Shown here in pieces: positions 9,017 through 22,027 of a stretch of DNA of 64,000 nucleotides. The notes under the pieces are model-generated. The model saw only the letters and a program-made list of their open reading frames with translations, ran no database searches and had not been told where the DNA came from. The translations under genes and the position numbers were made by a program. Every line of letters starts with the position of its first letter. The stretch's first letter is position 1. Location: NCBI GenBank assembly GCA_008508345.1, contig QNGE01000130.1, positions 285,431-349,430 on the forward strand, read 5' to 3'. The DNA comes from Paragonimus westermani. Taxonomy: Eukaryota > Platyhelminthes > Trematoda > Plagiorchiida > Troglotrematidae.

Positions 9017-12000
9017 TTGTAAGGCTAATACCTAAGTTGAACAAAGCGCAAAATGTTCTGGAAAGTCCTATCTGTTTGAAACGAGGGATTCTTATTCACT
9101 TTAAAAAAAGTTTCTACACTGGCTTCGGGGGCATTACTTAGAGTGCTGTGTGCACGTCTGGTGCGTGTTTCAGACTAATAATTATGGTATCATAAAGACC
9201 GTGCAACGGAAGTTCACTAGGTTGCGTTTTGGTATTGGCGGTTAACGGTGCGAGCAGAAACTGAGGAAGTTGAAATTCTTCTCATTTGGAAGTGGGTGGT
9301 ATCAGGGGAAGCTTGATTAGGTTCTCAACATGTTTACAGGCCTTTTTAAGGTGAACGTTAAGGAGTAATCAGAAAAAGCATCCACGTGGGCACAAGCGGA
9401 GGCTGAAAGAATGGAGGTTCACCATATTCACCAGAGATGAATTTAGTTACAGATTTCCATGATCTATTAATTGCAGGAGTTGCGGCCAGTGACGTTACGT
9501 CGTTCAGCAGGGAACACAGTGACTGCTATCTCGATCCATTCCGTGGATCGTTCTGTGCGTACAGTTCAAAGGTAACAGCTGCTTTCGTAATTCTTTATTT
9601 ACCGCATGTGGGTCCCGGAGGCCCACTGATATTTCAAGCCACGCTGAGTCTACTCCCAATGCCCGTCAACAGTCTAGACGTAGAATGGTCGCGTCCGTGA
9701 TGTAACGAGCGTCTGTAAGTTCTCAGCTCGTTGAGCAACCGTTTCCGATCCAAAAGAGACGGTCGCAAAAAGAGCTTTTTATGAATAAGGTGTTAATTTG
9801 TAAGAAAACTGTTGAAAGTTGGAGGAAATAAAACAACAACAAATCTCGATATTGAATTCCTCAAAAGTCCATTATCTCCGACCAGGGATTCGAGTGGTAA
9901 TGACCAACTACGAGTCACATAGGGGCAGGGTGACGAGAATGTGGGTGAAACTGTGGTACACATAAACAAAGGTTCTGAAGTGGGAAGCAAAGACAGACAA
10001 AATACGCTAGAACAGGTTCTCACAAGCAAAAGATCACGAGTTTTACCGATATATCAGAATCGAACTTTTTTCGAAGAGAAATCAGTTGCGCCCTTATTTG
10101 AAATGGCTGAGTCAGTCCTTCCAACGGAGGCCTGCAATTAATGTCCGGAAGCTTTCGAGCGTAAGAGCGACAATTGACGAGGGAGGAATATGTGGAAACA
10201 GACTACGTTGCCACCAAATTTCTATCAGGCGCACGACCGTTATCACGCACCTAACGCATGCAGTTATTTTGTCAACTTGCTTGTGTAGACCATTTTGTTA
10301 ATCTCGTCTACACCCTCGTTTGAAACCACACGTCATTCTGATCCGGAATATTCACGTGGACAGTAAGCCGACATTCCGCCCACCGTCTCCTTATCAATCT
10401 CGCTGGATTATTAGGTGGTAAATTGAATGCGTTACGAAATACTTTACTCTCGATTCTATGTCGACCTTCTAGCAAAGAACGTTTCGCTTCCTATGTCGCA
10501 CGTGAAATTATTTGTTCGTCTCCACCCGACTCTACTTTCTGATGACGCCTGATGTGTGGTAATCTTTTCACCCCGAAAGAACTTCAAATTGCCTGCTGAT
10601 GGTTCCGTTTTTTTAACTGGCTTTCCACCTTATTCGTAGTGAACTAGTAGGCATGCAGTCCACTCTTCTCCGCTAAAGATTTAGAACGCCTTCCCTGAGG
10701 AGCATTCAAGCTGTGGTTTTGACAGTGGTTAAAATAAAAGAGCGGTGTTCGAAATTGACGTACTTAGTCAGATTCATCCAAGTGTGGGACTAACGTTAGC
10801 AACCAAGAGAAGAAAGGAAGAAAACGTAAAGGGGGCTCTAGCCCACTGGCTGGTAGTCAAATGTGTGCCAAGCGAAAAGTGTCCAGAACCTTCAGGTGCG
10901 TCTACTAGCGCTCGAAAACTTGTAGGTCAATCCATCTTGAGGAATGTAATAACGAGTCACTAGAAAATGCGCGACTATATATTGCGTGTAACTGGTTGTG
11001 TGCCTGAAGAAACAGGCAATCGACTCGTCTCGGGCCCACCGTGATTGATGTGCACGGTAGCATGAGCACACGACAGACGAGCGGAACGACATGGTTGCAA
11101 CCGGGATCCTGAGAATGGCGGCACAACCGTTGGTCAATACGTATTTTTATACGTTTTTGTATCTGACTGTTAACGTTATAGTTCTCCGATGTTAGCTCAT
11201 TCTTGGTTGCTCATCACTGGGGTAAATGGAACATAATGGAAGTGATTTGTTTACGTTGGTCTGTTCAACCGCCTCATTCTTGTATAACTGTTGGTCACGA
11301 AATATTCGGTTACTTTTGACGGGGGAATGTTGGTTGCTGTAATTAAAATTGAATTGCGTAGGATGAAAGTCGGACGTATAAAAAGTGCAGATCAGTATCA
11401 GGCACAATAACACAGGACGTGTATTGTTGAAATGTATGTTTTCACTTTCACAAGATATTAGCATAATAGGACAATTGTATAACAAACGGAGACAAGGCTT
11501 GTCAAACATGTTCGTTACATTAACGTTCTCCACATGTTAATATTAAATTTTTAGCATCTTCATCAATATAATCTTTATGAGCTTCTTCTGTTTTCAAGGT
11601 GGGATTAAGCTCAACCATCCATTTTTTCCTGACTTCCCTTCCAAAGAGTAAAACCCTTTTCCTGGTGAAGAAGTGAGAATATGTTCCCGTAGATCGGTTG
11701 ACCGTTAAAACTGGACTGAGAAAGTGGCAGGGGTCAGGTCGCTTTATGACGTGCAGAAAAAGAAACTGAGTTCCTACTATAAGTATTTTTACTTTCTTAA
11801 AAGGGTTCCAAACCTTTTCACTCGCTTTCTGCTACACGGAATCAATTAGAAGCTGCATCACTTGGTGGAACGTTTCACTAAAAAGACCCAGTTATCTGCC
11901 GTGTTTTCAAAAGCACAGTGGGAGAATCTAACCACATTATTTTGGGCAAAGTTGTGGGAAGAAAAACGAAGTCTTCTGCGGTATTCAGTGAAAAAAATCA

Positions 12001-15000
12001 TTTCAGATGAGACACCGTGTGGTACTTATTTCATCTTTCATCTCCAAAATGCTCGTGGATAGTCTAGCTCTTGACTTGTGACCAGCATCTAGCTATCAGC
12101 TCACGCCTTGTACATCTCCTTCTCTAAAAGAAAGAACTGAGCCTCAAAAGCTGCTGACACAGTACGCCCAAGATGACCGGGGACACCAGGGCAGCCTATC
12201 AGTGGCTCAGCGACAACAAACAAGACGATGCGTTGTTTCCATGAAATGATAATAAATGCTTACTGGATGTCAAGATCGGCTGAATATGCTGTGACACACG
12301 CAACACTTGGTGGCACCTAAAATGCAGCGAGCTGGGTGAGTGTATTTATGCTTTGTGAACAACACATGCAGCCTTATCACGGATCTGTCCAAGTTGTAAC
12401 CAGTATAGGTTATGTCCGTAGAAGCCGAATTAAAAGCCACGGTATAATGAGGAAACGAAAAACGGCTGGCGTAAACATGACAGGAGAGATTGGGAATGTA
12501 GCTTCGGAAGACCAATCGTGGTGTGAATTTGTTGATCCACGAACTGAGAAAATTCGTTCCTATCGTTTGCATTGCCCATTTTCCCCACTAACCTGACACT
12601 TGTTCCCACTACTTCACCCACCCCATTTTGTTTTATTGAAATAATGTGTCATTCAATGTCCGCCATTCTTGTCATGGTCTGCTGGCGTGTCGGTTCACCC
12701 TTGACCTTGTTGGTTCTGTTGAGAAGCTATTGGTTTTGCCGCGCGAGACCATTGTCGCGAACGATTGAGGTTTGCCTTTTGTAATTATTGATGCATTTCG
12801 TTAATAGTACCGCAGAAATTGTCGGATCCAATCTTGTTTTCATTTTGGGGATCCGTTTTTGTGCTACGCGTAACTCGGCAATCAGACGTGAATCGTTACA
12901 CGTGGATTGACCTAGTTTTCAGTCAATCACAGTACCTCTGGTGTAAAAATAAACTTGGTTTAGTCTAGCTTCGAAGATGCGGGGGATAGCTTTGATCGGC
13001 AAATATTCGTGGTGAAAATAAAGGTTAGAATAGAAGTCAAAGGGGAAGACCAAGTGGAACGTTAAGTAGATGTGAGTTAGGCACTCAATGACCAGTAGAG
13101 GAAGAGTGACGGACGAGCCAGGACACTTTCAGCAACACGGACTGATGGAAGTACTATGAGGCAGTGCACCAATATTTTGGGTAAAACCAGCTTTTCAGCC
13201 CTCATAAAGAGCGGAAACGTAGGAGACCGAAGGAGAGTGGTGCCTCTCATTTGTTGAAATTGCTCAGAACAATGAACATTTTACGCCGTGTGCTTGGTAA
13301 GAAGGTTTCGTGACGTGAACGACGACATGGTGGTCTTTTTTCAAGGGAAAATAATCCTAGACAAGTGCTGGTGGGATTTGCAAACAAACAACAGATGTAA
13401 CTTCTTGGCCGACAGTAAGCTCGGCCGGAATGCTGCTCGACAGAAAATTATAGTAACCTTGGACAGTTTTGTGACTGAATAGCAACTACAGGCCAAGGAT
13501 CAATGCTCGACAGATAACCGGCTTCAGTGAAATTCCTGCAATACAGATGGGTCCAATGTCCTCGAGCCAGCTGAGCAGATAAAAAGCACCTAAAACAACA
13601 ACATGGAGGGTCAGTCAGGCGGAACGTGATCTTACAGCGACGTGCCCCATAAGGGACATGTGACATCCGAGACAAGTGCTCCAATACCAGTTTCGCCTAA
13701 AGCAACAAAGCGAGCCTCAAGAGTGTAGAGGGCTGCGTTAGTCCCAAAAATTGTGCAAGTTGCTCGGTTTTACAGCCCGAGGCTTTCCTCCCATATACCC
13801 TTATAGCGGGGCAGCTGAGTATTGAGGGTGAGATTTGAGTGTGACTTATACGAGCATATTTTGTGTTGAGGCGGGCAGAATGAGCTGAAGGCCGCCTCCG
13901 TGGTGAATGCTGTTACGACAGTTACTGAACAGTGACTTGGATGTGGAGTGGGGCCACCAGCTTAGGCCCACCGAATTGTAGTTAGTTTCTCGCGGGTAGA
14001 CAAGTCGGTAAGACAAGAAAAGGCATTCTTAATCCGGAAGCCTAGCATCATAAGCAAGGACGAGGTAGTAGACTGGTTTTATCCAGTGCGCAAGCAGCCA
14101 TTTGCTCGTTGGAGCGCTGAGAACTTCTGCACTTAATATGTGTAAAAATGAGAGTCCCTCGAAGGGCCTGTCAAAAACAATAAAATCTTCATTCCAAACG
14201 GCTTCGGTGAGCCGGGAATTGATTGCACTTATGAGAATGCACCGAGAGAGTCTTCAGTCAGACCCGCTCACCGTATAGCTCTTTAGCAACACGCGGGTCA
14301 ACTCACACACTGTAAGCCAGAGCGGCTACCGGCTATGTCGAACCTGGTAATCACCGAGAGCCAAAACGACAATGGTGACCTAAAGATTACTGTGCCTCCG
14401 AGCAAGAACGATCATGAGTTCAATAAGTTAGTCTTGGTAACCAGGATGTAGAAGCCGCCGAACGAACGGAGCCGCAATTAAGAGAGATGGTATTGTAAGT
14501 GATACACTACTTTCCGTGGACAGGTAAGAAGGAGGAATAGGGGTTGGACACAGATTCAAGAGGAGAAAACCTGGAGCCTGTTTGGTTAACGGAAATGCCC
14601 CATCAAGGCGGGTGAAGCGAGGCGACACTCTCCTGTAGTAAAAAAGTGAAGCAATTGATTCCCAGAAATTCAAACCCGACGACTAGGGGTGATTCAGGCT
14701 CACCGGGGGACAACAAGGGCTTTCAAACATAAATGGGCAAGGCGTACAACCACCTGGGTAGAGAGAGAATGTCGTTTAGAGTATAAAAGGAACCTGGCTA
14801 AACGGGCCAAATTCAGCCCAAGGGACCAGCAGAACCCAGTACGAACTAAGGCATTCTTACGGTTGTCAGTGGATTTTGTCGGAAGTCAACAGGAGAAATA
14901 TTCAGCAGTGGGCGGGCAGAAATCGGAAAATCTCTTGAAGTCAGAAATCTCCTCTGACCGCCCACACTACGACGCTTTGATCTTTCCAGAGCTAAAATGT

Positions 15001-15520
15001 TCATGCAAAATCTGAAGTATTCATCAAGTACTTCGGTCGCAGTACTAGGGTCAGAGGTCAGAAAAAGTGTGTTCTGTCCCGAAGATCTCGGCAGAGTGTG
15101 GACTGCGTTCCAGTCGATGAATTTAATTGGGCGGTAATATATGACGGTCGACTCTCACAGGTGTTAGGTCAGACATGCAGTCGAATAAGTTGCGATCACC
15201 TCCTGAAAACTATTTCAAGACGAACACGGCAGCGGAGGATATACCTGTCGCAAAAATGAGACCTAAAGCATGGTCTAGCCTAGTGGGTACTAAAACATGT
15301 TAGGCACATGTAAAAGACAGCTTCATGTGCATGGACTGTTAAAGAGGTCCAATCGATACTGGACATCTCCATTTGCTACATAATTCACATCAATAATAAG
15401 GTTTATCATTTATGTGTATGAAGTCGCGGGGCACCCTAAGCTTCAGTGACTAGAACAATGTGAAAAATACGTAGGAAGATGGAAGATCTAAAAAGGCGCA
15501 CCTTATTGACTGGTAAGCGT
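9017..15520. other. Unassigned intergenic DNA
   Basis: Scattered frames of 60-113 codons on both strands show no domain I recognise. Base composition shifts from AT-rich (11.2-12.1 kb) to more mixed (13.9-15.1 kb). The 13.9-15.0 kb part has the feel of decayed repeat sequence, but no family could be assigned. Confidence 0.5.
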
Positions 15521-15525
15521 GCATT

Positions 15526-15563
15526 TGGTAGATGCAAGTATGTCGTATTGACTCGTCAGTAAC
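15526..15563 (-). ncRNA. Isolated hammerhead-like Penelope tail fragment
   Basis: On the minus strand: CTGACGA, GT-CAAT-AC, GAC, then ATAC-TT-GCAT-C and TACCA. Stem II, loop and cleavage side match the Penelope hammerhead; GAA is changed to GAC and the 5' strand of stem I is broken. No Penelope coding sequence was seen nearby, so this is a solitary tail scrap or a separately dispersed ribozyme element. Confidence 0.5.
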
Positions 15564-16278
15564 GTGTAAAGTCATGCAGCCAAGGAGAAATTCGGTAAAC
15601 GGACGACTTACTTCTACTGCACAAATTGCACATTTTCTTTTCTCTGCTGACCTCTTCCATGCAGAATACTTCGTCTCTTTGATGGCCGTTCTCAATTATT
15701 CTTACCGCATGAGTTTTTGGAAAAACTGAAGAACCTGAGTGTTCCCACTTCCTCAAAAATAGATTTTGCCAGAAAATCCACGACTACTCTGGGCTTGTTC
15801 AAGAAAGGGTCATCCAAAAATCTTGTGCAAACTAAAATTTTTGTCTAGGCATATGCGTCAAATTATAAATAATGGGTCTCCAGCTCTTTTTCTACGCCTA
15901 CCCGAAAGGGGGACTTCTTCGGACCTCAGATTCGGCCGAGATATTTAAATAATACCATTCGGCAGTCTGTAACGTCTCACCACCGAAGTGACGCCATACT
16001 TTGTCATTGCAGGGCCTTCGGCAACCGCTTCTTACCTCATAATTTGCTGTGCTAGATGTTGAAGACATTTAAGCATGTTTGCGTCACACGGTGCGACCGA
16101 TCCTAGCGAGGTCCACCTCGGGACTCTCGGGGAAGTTGTGAGTCGTTTGAGCAAGCATTCCGGATTGGAATTCTCCCTGATGCACCGAAAGAAGTCGTGG
16201 TAGCGCCCACCTACAACGCAGATGACCGGCACCCCACAGGCTAGTTACTGGCCACTAAACCTTTCTAACATTCCATGT

Positions 16279-16300
16279 GTTAGGAGGCGCACCTCCTAAC
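16279..16300. repeat. Perfect 9-bp hairpin before Gypsy relic
   Basis: gttaggagg and cctcctaac flank a cgca loop. It lies about 100 bp upstream of the zinc-knuckle region of the Gypsy relic. Function unknown; no T-run follows. Confidence 0.8.
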
Positions 16301-16339
16301 GCGACAGCCAGGAATCATCACGTTTTTGCAGCAACGACG

Positions 16340-16960
16340 CAACCGGAGAACCAAGAGGCTAAGTAAAAAAACCTTACCGAACCCCCCACTGCACGCTGGC
16401 AATGCGGTGATCGGCATTTTGTGCGGTTCTGTCCATTCAAGCACCACAAATGCCAGAAGTGCAAAAGATTCGGACAAAAGGAGACGTGCTGCGTTTTCAA
16501 ATTTGTCACCCAGAATTCCGCCGTCGTTTTCAAGGAACCACCAGAAAAATACGAAGAAACGAAGAGCAAGGCTGAATTCTGTTTTGGCCACATTTAACCC
16601 CAGCTTCGCTGCACGCCGACAGTATGTGTCGGTAAAAATTAACGGCAGTCCGGCACGCCTACAGCTAGACACCGGTTCTGACATCACGTTAATCTCGCGA
16701 CAAACGTGGAAGAGCATTGGCCGTCCGGTGTACAAGAAAACAGAACATTCAGCTAAGAATTCTCCGGGAGAAAAACTGGCACTGATTGGTGGGCTAGACT
16801 GTGACAATGAATGCTGTGATGTCCATACAAGTGGCGCAGTCTATCATGCGGAGCATTCAAAATTGTACCTTCTGGGCTTAGATTGGATTAAACGTCTGAA
16901 ACTGCTGGGCATTCCACTTAGCCAGTTGTGCAGACATGTGCAGGTGCCGGAATGAAAATC
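16340..16960 (+). pseudogene. Gypsy-type LTR element gag zinc knuckles and protease, broken
   Basis: One frame from about 16395 reads R-W-Q-C-G-D-R-H-F-V-R-F-C-P-F, a zinc knuckle whose first Cys is now Arg. It is followed by C-Q-K-C-K-R-F-G-Q-K, a second knuckle with His replaced by Gln. That frame ends at a stop near 16597. The neighbouring frame (16326-16955) carries the aspartic protease: V-S-V-K-I-N-G then L-Q-L-D-T-G-S-D-I-T-L-I-S (active-site Asp at 16668) and L-L-G-L-D-W-I. This gag-to-protease order and the paired knuckles are typical of flatworm Gypsy elements. No RT or integrase could be recognised after 16960. Confidence 0.8.
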
Positions 16961-17889
16961 TCCAGCTGTAGCCCTGATAGAATGCAGACTGCGAACATCG
17001 AATGATCTGCTATATCTTTCCAAGCCACCGGCGGTTAACAGGAATTTTCCGATGGGATAACAGTTTAATAAAAATCACGGAGCTCAGTTCCGTCCCTTCT
17101 AACTTGGCCAACCGGTACCGGCCAGAGACTACTGGGGGATAAAGGTTGCATGGACATCCGGGAGAATTCGAAGACTTCGAGGCACAGTATTGTATGAAGT
17201 TCAAGTTGGCCCACACACATGGATACGACAAACTAACTAAATCACATTGTTTGGTGGACAAACAGTCCACTCGGGGCCTACCGCTGGAAGAGCTACTGGA
17301 CAACGCCAAATGTCAGGAGACACGCCAGAGACACAGAACGTTGGGGCTCAAGAGAAGTCACCAAACGATTCCAACACCTCGACCATCAAGCCGCACAAGA
17401 ACCACTGTGTTACCACTCCAAATGAGTCCACAATCACGCACGTACGACAAACGAGCTCATGGGGGAGGTTTCAGGAGACGCATCTCTTTACGAGACAGCC
17501 AGGGCACATCAGGCGACACCGATCGACTGGCCGAACTCGGACGCTATGATCGTGGGTGGTGGTATGGTCCACTCAGCCAATCGGATTGCAGGTGTGCGGT
17601 CGAACGTTTGTGCGCTATCTGGTCGATATCTTCTCGCGGCTGTCTTCTGATAACCCCTGTAACGTGATTTGTTCTGACTCCCTGACTGCCATATATGACT
17701 GTCTCATTTGATTCGCTTCGTGTCTGTCAAACATCTATGGTGATCATTTGTCCTATAAAACTAGAACTTCTGTGGCCTGAATTTTGTCTCGCTTGCCCAA
17801 TAACCAGTGCATCCGCGTCTCTCCTGACTCCTCGTTTTTGGGGTCAAGCGACTGAGCGAGTACTAAAGGGGAAAATCCAATATCGTGCA

Positions 17890-18806
17890 AGGTGGCGGAG
17901 TGCTTACGAAAGTGCACCATCCTAAGGCACTTCTCATCAGACAAACATTTTTCTTCCAACCAGCATGGATTTCTTCTGAGTCGGTCATCTGTAACAAGTA
18001 CGCCGATTTTCACGAACAATCTGGCACAGGCGGAAGACAATGGTCCAGTCTTAGATGCTGCCTTTGCTTATCTCGTCAAGGCCTTCAAACGACTTCCATG
18101 TGGCCCACTCAGACATAAACCATAAGATCATGGTATCTAGGACGAGGTTCTCTTCTGGATTCCCTTTCTTCTGGATAACGGAGCTCTTAGTTTCGAAACC
18201 GGACCAGACATCTTGTCCCCTTCCTGATTTCCGCGAAAGTTTCTCAAGTCCACTTTCGTTCGTTTTCTACATCAGCGACATTCCCGTCAGCGTGCCCCGC
18301 AACACTCTTCTGTACCTCGATGACCCAAAATCTCAGATGCCAGTAATACTGTACACCGCCGGCTCGCCTTGAGGCGATAAGGCACCGATCAGACGATTGG
18401 ATCCTCTCAGCTAAATGATAGTAAGTGTGCAAACATGTCGCCGGGTTGGAAATCTGGTAATGTCTTTGCGACCCACATTGCATTCACCGGAATTGACATC
18501 GCGAAGACCATCCCGAAGAACGATCTAGGTGACTGGATGTCATCTCATCTTTTGAACAATTTGAAAAATCGCCCATCCCTCAACCTTGCAAACAGTGAAT
18601 TGGCGTAGCATCCCATTTTTTGAGACTAAATCTGCAAAGTGAGCAAACTATCTCCTTCTCTGTTGAGTGCGTCAAGGTTTCATGAACTACAGTCATTTTC
18701 TTTTTGACTATGTCCTTCTTCCGACAGACTTCACCTTTGCGCTACTGTATAATTATTCGTTGTTGTATGGTTTGTAACCATCTACAGTGATTTCGCATAA
18801 ATAATA
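17890..18806 (+). pseudogene. CR1-like LINE reverse transcriptase, 5'-truncated
   Basis: Frames starting at 17892 read S-N-Q-H-G-F then F-T-N-N-L-A-Q-A-E-D-N-G and K-A-F-K-R-L-P-C-G-P-L, the palm region of a CR1/Jockey-type RT. After frameshifts come F-V-F-Y-I-S-D-I-P-V-S-V-P and the catalytic box Y-L-D-D (18313-18324; normally Y-A-D-D). An R-F-H-E-L-Q-S-F-S-F segment near 18670-18705 matches the usual RT C-terminus. The copy ends near 18795-18806 in ataaataataaag, as LINE 3' ends do. Numerous stops; non-functional. Confidence 0.8.
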
Positions 18807-18809
18807 AAG

Positions 18810-20440
18810 CGTTTAAAACGCCTTACAACGTTTATATAAGACCTTTGTCGTGCATACTTGCTTGAATGTGGATACAATCGTCATTAAGCTAACCCAGTGC
18901 GCAACTAACAAACTAGTCACTTGCTCAGGAAAAGTCGCATGAGTCTCGATTCGAAAGTTTTGGCTTTTATTCATTTGAGTTTCGACGACCCCGCTGCAAG
19001 TAGATTTACACTAAATTATTTTTGGAATACATCCAGTAGAACAGTTTTTCATCGTAGCGAACGATGATAGGCGACGAGAACGTGTCAGTAAGCTTCACCA
19101 GCCCCAGCCCCGAACGTTTAGTGGACAACGGCTCTCACCTTGTAGGGTCATCAACCAGGTAGAGTGCCTCCTCTCTGAGGTCATCAGCTGCAGTTCTGCA
19201 GGTCGTTTTAAATGATCGCTGGGTTTATTTAAAACAGACTAGTTATCTTGCTCTGTCCTTATTATTTACGCCCTGTTTCCAACTGCTGCTTTCCAGGCTA
19301 ACAAACGCACGACCAACAGTGACCAATACAAACCGACTGGAGCCAGGTACTTTGGGTTTCCTGCCTCGAATTCGTGTGGTAATCGCTGAATCCGCAAGTC
19401 GGAAGCGGGCGAACATTCGTCGGTTCTCATTGTATGTTCATTTCTCCGAGGACATGAGAAGGAAGTGACTAAGGAGCGAGTCAAAGCAAATCTTTGGGCC
19501 CACTTCTCGTCATGCCATGTAAAGACCCTAGGAATAAACAACCGCCCGATGCGATAGCGGCCAACACAGTGATAGACTTCAAGTACGATAATGGTTGGTG
19601 TTGTACTTGGAGGTGGTTCCATGACTTCTGTGTCCGGAACACCTCCGATTTTGTTTTTCTCTGCTCACTTTCCTCTATGTTTTGACTTATTCGTCCGCTC
19701 ACGTGCATCTATGACTCCCCATCAGTAGGCTGGCTGCCCGCTTTAGTTTCCTCTTTATCCCCTGTCTGTTTCACCCGTCCATTCCTCAATTTCACCGTAG
19801 TCATTTATTTTCTTTTTAGCCGAAAGCCATGTTTCGACAGCTGAGTCTGAAGGATGTTTATGGCGAGAACGACCACGGTATTGAACCTGCATACATTTGA
19901 TAACTTGCTACAAAGGCAAACCGTTTGGCAACCGCACGTTACTACGAGATTGCGATTACCTTTACAAAACTGAAGGGGGTATTTTCCCTCTCCATTAGTT
20001 GAAGAGGAGTGAGGTCGTTGGAGCTCACACGAGCTGGGAACTAGATCTTATTAGCACCCACCGCAAGTCACGTGAACTGAACTGACTTGGACTTGTAGTG
20101 ACCTAACCAACCATACGACGAAAGAATCAAAGTATGGTAACATCAGGAGAGGACATAGGGCGCAGAGGGTATGCGCACGACTAAAGCGGAATACGTTTCA
20201 ACAAAATGAAACGAATCACTGACATTTCGAGGACCGTTGAATTGAATCGACCACAAACGAGGTGGAAATGGTTCTAGAGAGCTGGCTCTGACAAAGTAGG
20301 GTAAATAACTTTTCATGGGGCGTGTGATGGCGAGCGTCGAGCATTGAAAGGTAAGTATGTGCGTGGGGCTGAAACATTTCACAGTGCAACAACTTGATCA
20401 ACCAAACACTCAGCACAAAATGAGAGAACGGAGGCGGTGC
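18810..20440. other. Unassigned DNA upstream of CIMAP2
   Basis: Contains a 118-codon minus-strand frame (19622-19266) with no recognisable domain, and no repeat I can name. It may hold the CIMAP2 promoter, but no motif supports a position. Confidence 0.4.
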
Positions 20441-20480
20441 GCGGAGACTCCCACTTATTATTGTTTCCAGCGTAACAAAC

Positions 20481-20660
20481 AAGCCATGCACACGACTTAC
20501 ATAGATGGAAACTAAAATGGCGACGACAGCACAGCAGAACGCTCCGTCACACAATTCAACTTCAATCCATGCACGCTCACTGGTTTCGACAGCACGTCAC
20601 GTGCCGCCGTGCTGTCAGCGCCGTTTCAGTTTCCTTTCATGTAAGTCGTGTGCATGGCCT
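20481..20660. repeat. Inverted repeat upstream of CIMAP2
   Basis: Arms 20481-20532 and 20609-20660 are 52 bp each and reverse-complementary at 44 of 52 positions, separated by 76 bp. Shared core: ccatgcacacgacttacat. The spacer plus right arm also contain an alternative 8-bp hairpin, gacagcac (20588-20595) with gtgctgtc (20609-20616). It could be a small inverted-repeat transposon or a foldback remnant. It lies about 290 bp upstream of the CIMAP2 start codon. Confidence 0.75.
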
Positions 20661-20951
20661 AATTGGCCATTGGCCCATGCCTGTTTGTGTTGTTTCCTTT
20701 CACAGGATTGTTGTTGGGACTCCTACTTCGGAAGAACGAGTGCATCGAGTACACGAAGCCAATAAGTCCAGCTTGTATGTTGCAGTGTAAATGAAATTGA
20801 CGAGGCGATATATAAAAAACGCAGAAAAACAAGTTACGATGAATAACAGCGTACTACGTACACTACGTGCTAAACGTTTGAACTATTGAATCAATAACCT
20901 TGAAAGCTCATCGTCATAACGACTGACGGCACATTTTTAAAGTTATTTCAA

Positions 20952-20983
20952 ATGTCTTCGTCCTTCGGGACAAAATGCAAAAG
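20952..20983 (+). CDS. CIMAP2: CIMAP2 exon 1 (start codon)
   Basis: Ten codons plus two bases, reading M-S-S-S-F-G-T-K-C-K and then a split Arg codon completed by the next exon. The F-G-T-x(3)-R-F motif spanning the junction is the N-terminal signature I recall for CIMAP2/LEXM proteins, which is why this ATG was chosen. The donor is gtttat. The following intron is only 35 bp (20984-21018) and ends in ccctgcag. Very small 5' introns are typical of trematode genes. The upstream 500 bp contains an inverted repeat but no promoter motif I can defend. The protein is expected to bind axonemal microtubules. The short exon alone would be unconvincing; phase and motif continuity with exon 2 make it likely. 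Confidence 0.7.
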
Positions 20984-21018
20984 GTTTATTCAACGTTCTT
21001 GATGGGTTATCCCTGCAG

Positions 21019-21226
21019 GTTTAGTGATCAAGGCATTCATCCGAAATGGCTTAAACAAAATTCTTCGTGCAGTCTTGGGCCTGGGAGCTATGATATAAAT
21101 AAACAGACTAACAATAAAAATGGAAATGTCTATGAGTCAAACTGGAAGCGACAGTATTTTCTCGAAAGGGAGTGTGCTATACCCAGCTTATTATGCAGAG
21201 AACAACGTGCTGACCGAGAATCGAAC
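21019..21226 (+). CDS. CIMAP2: CIMAP2 exon 2, first GPG-Y repeat
   Basis: The first base completes the Arg codon from exon 1, then 69 codons follow, ending in phase 0 at a good donor (gtgagt). The translation begins R-F-S-D-Q-G-I-H-P-K, matching the conserved RF-x(3)-GIHP segment near the N-terminus of vertebrate CIMAP2, and continues to L-G-P-G-S-Y-D, a canonical sperm-tail PG-rich repeat core. A charged stretch with an N-W-K-R segment and C-R-E-Q-R-A-D-R follows, as in the family. Vertebrate orthologues have another GPG-Y repeat of about 36 residues directly after this region. I could not find it in the 9.2-kb intron that follows, so either an exon is missing from this model or the repeat is lost here. 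Confidence 0.8.
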
Positions 21227-21798
21227 GTGAGTTTTCGGGAGATAAAATTCGTATGCGAGGCTAATTAGCCTTTTTATAAAATGTGCATGTTTGTTAGTAT
21301 CTTGACAAATGTTAGGTGCACGGCGCACTAAGTCTTACTCTCAGGATAAAGAGTCCTTGAACCTGGGACGTAGGAATGCTATTGAGAATTATGAATGAAC
21401 ATATTCACTGTCTACTCTAAACAGCATACCCACCTTATGAGCGCAATCCCCTTTTACACTAGTATTTCCGCTTTTTTCAACAAGCGACTAACCATTTGTT
21501 ACCATCGTGGAAAGAGGGTCCGGTCCATAGAGACAGCGACCTCCAGTACGTTTCTTCGGCCAATCACGCACAATGGAACCTACTGGTAGGTTCAATTAAA
21601 CCCAATAATGGGTGATGTATAGAAGTAGAAAACGATAGCTTTTGTTAGTATATACGTGGGTTTATAATTGAATGAGCATGCTAAGTTGAGCGTGGGCTAT
21701 TCGGCAGGCGAACATACACGTATGGCTGTACGCAGGAGCGTAAGATGGGGCACGGATTATGCGTTAAATTGGTCATTCTGACGAATTTCGAACGCAAC

Positions 21799-21844
21799 CA
21801 CCGCCGTGGCACTCACGATTTATATTGTAAGTGCCACGACGGTG
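21799..21844. repeat. 18-bp hairpin in CIMAP2 intron 2
   Basis: Left arm caccgccgtggcactcac (21799-21816) and right arm gtaagtgccacgacggtg (21827-21844) pair at 16 of 18 positions around a 10-base AT-rich loop. No coding or element context was recognised. Confidence 0.8.
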
Positions 21845-22027
21845 TTCTTACAGAGAGTTACAGGCTTCGTAGGTTTGCTGTACTTGAGCTAATGCACATG
21901 TGCCTCAGCCCAAGTCTGCTGCACTAACTTTGTAGTTTCGAAGAATGCCCTCTGAGTGAGCTAGTAAATTCAGAAGTGAGCAGGGATCTGCACGGATAGT
22001 TAGGAGGTCCTCAGAATTATGGACGCT

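Noticed and set aside
17146..17667. 173-codon ORF as Gypsy integrase or gag.
   Set aside because: No zinc-binding, DDE or other recognisable motif; composition alone is not enough.
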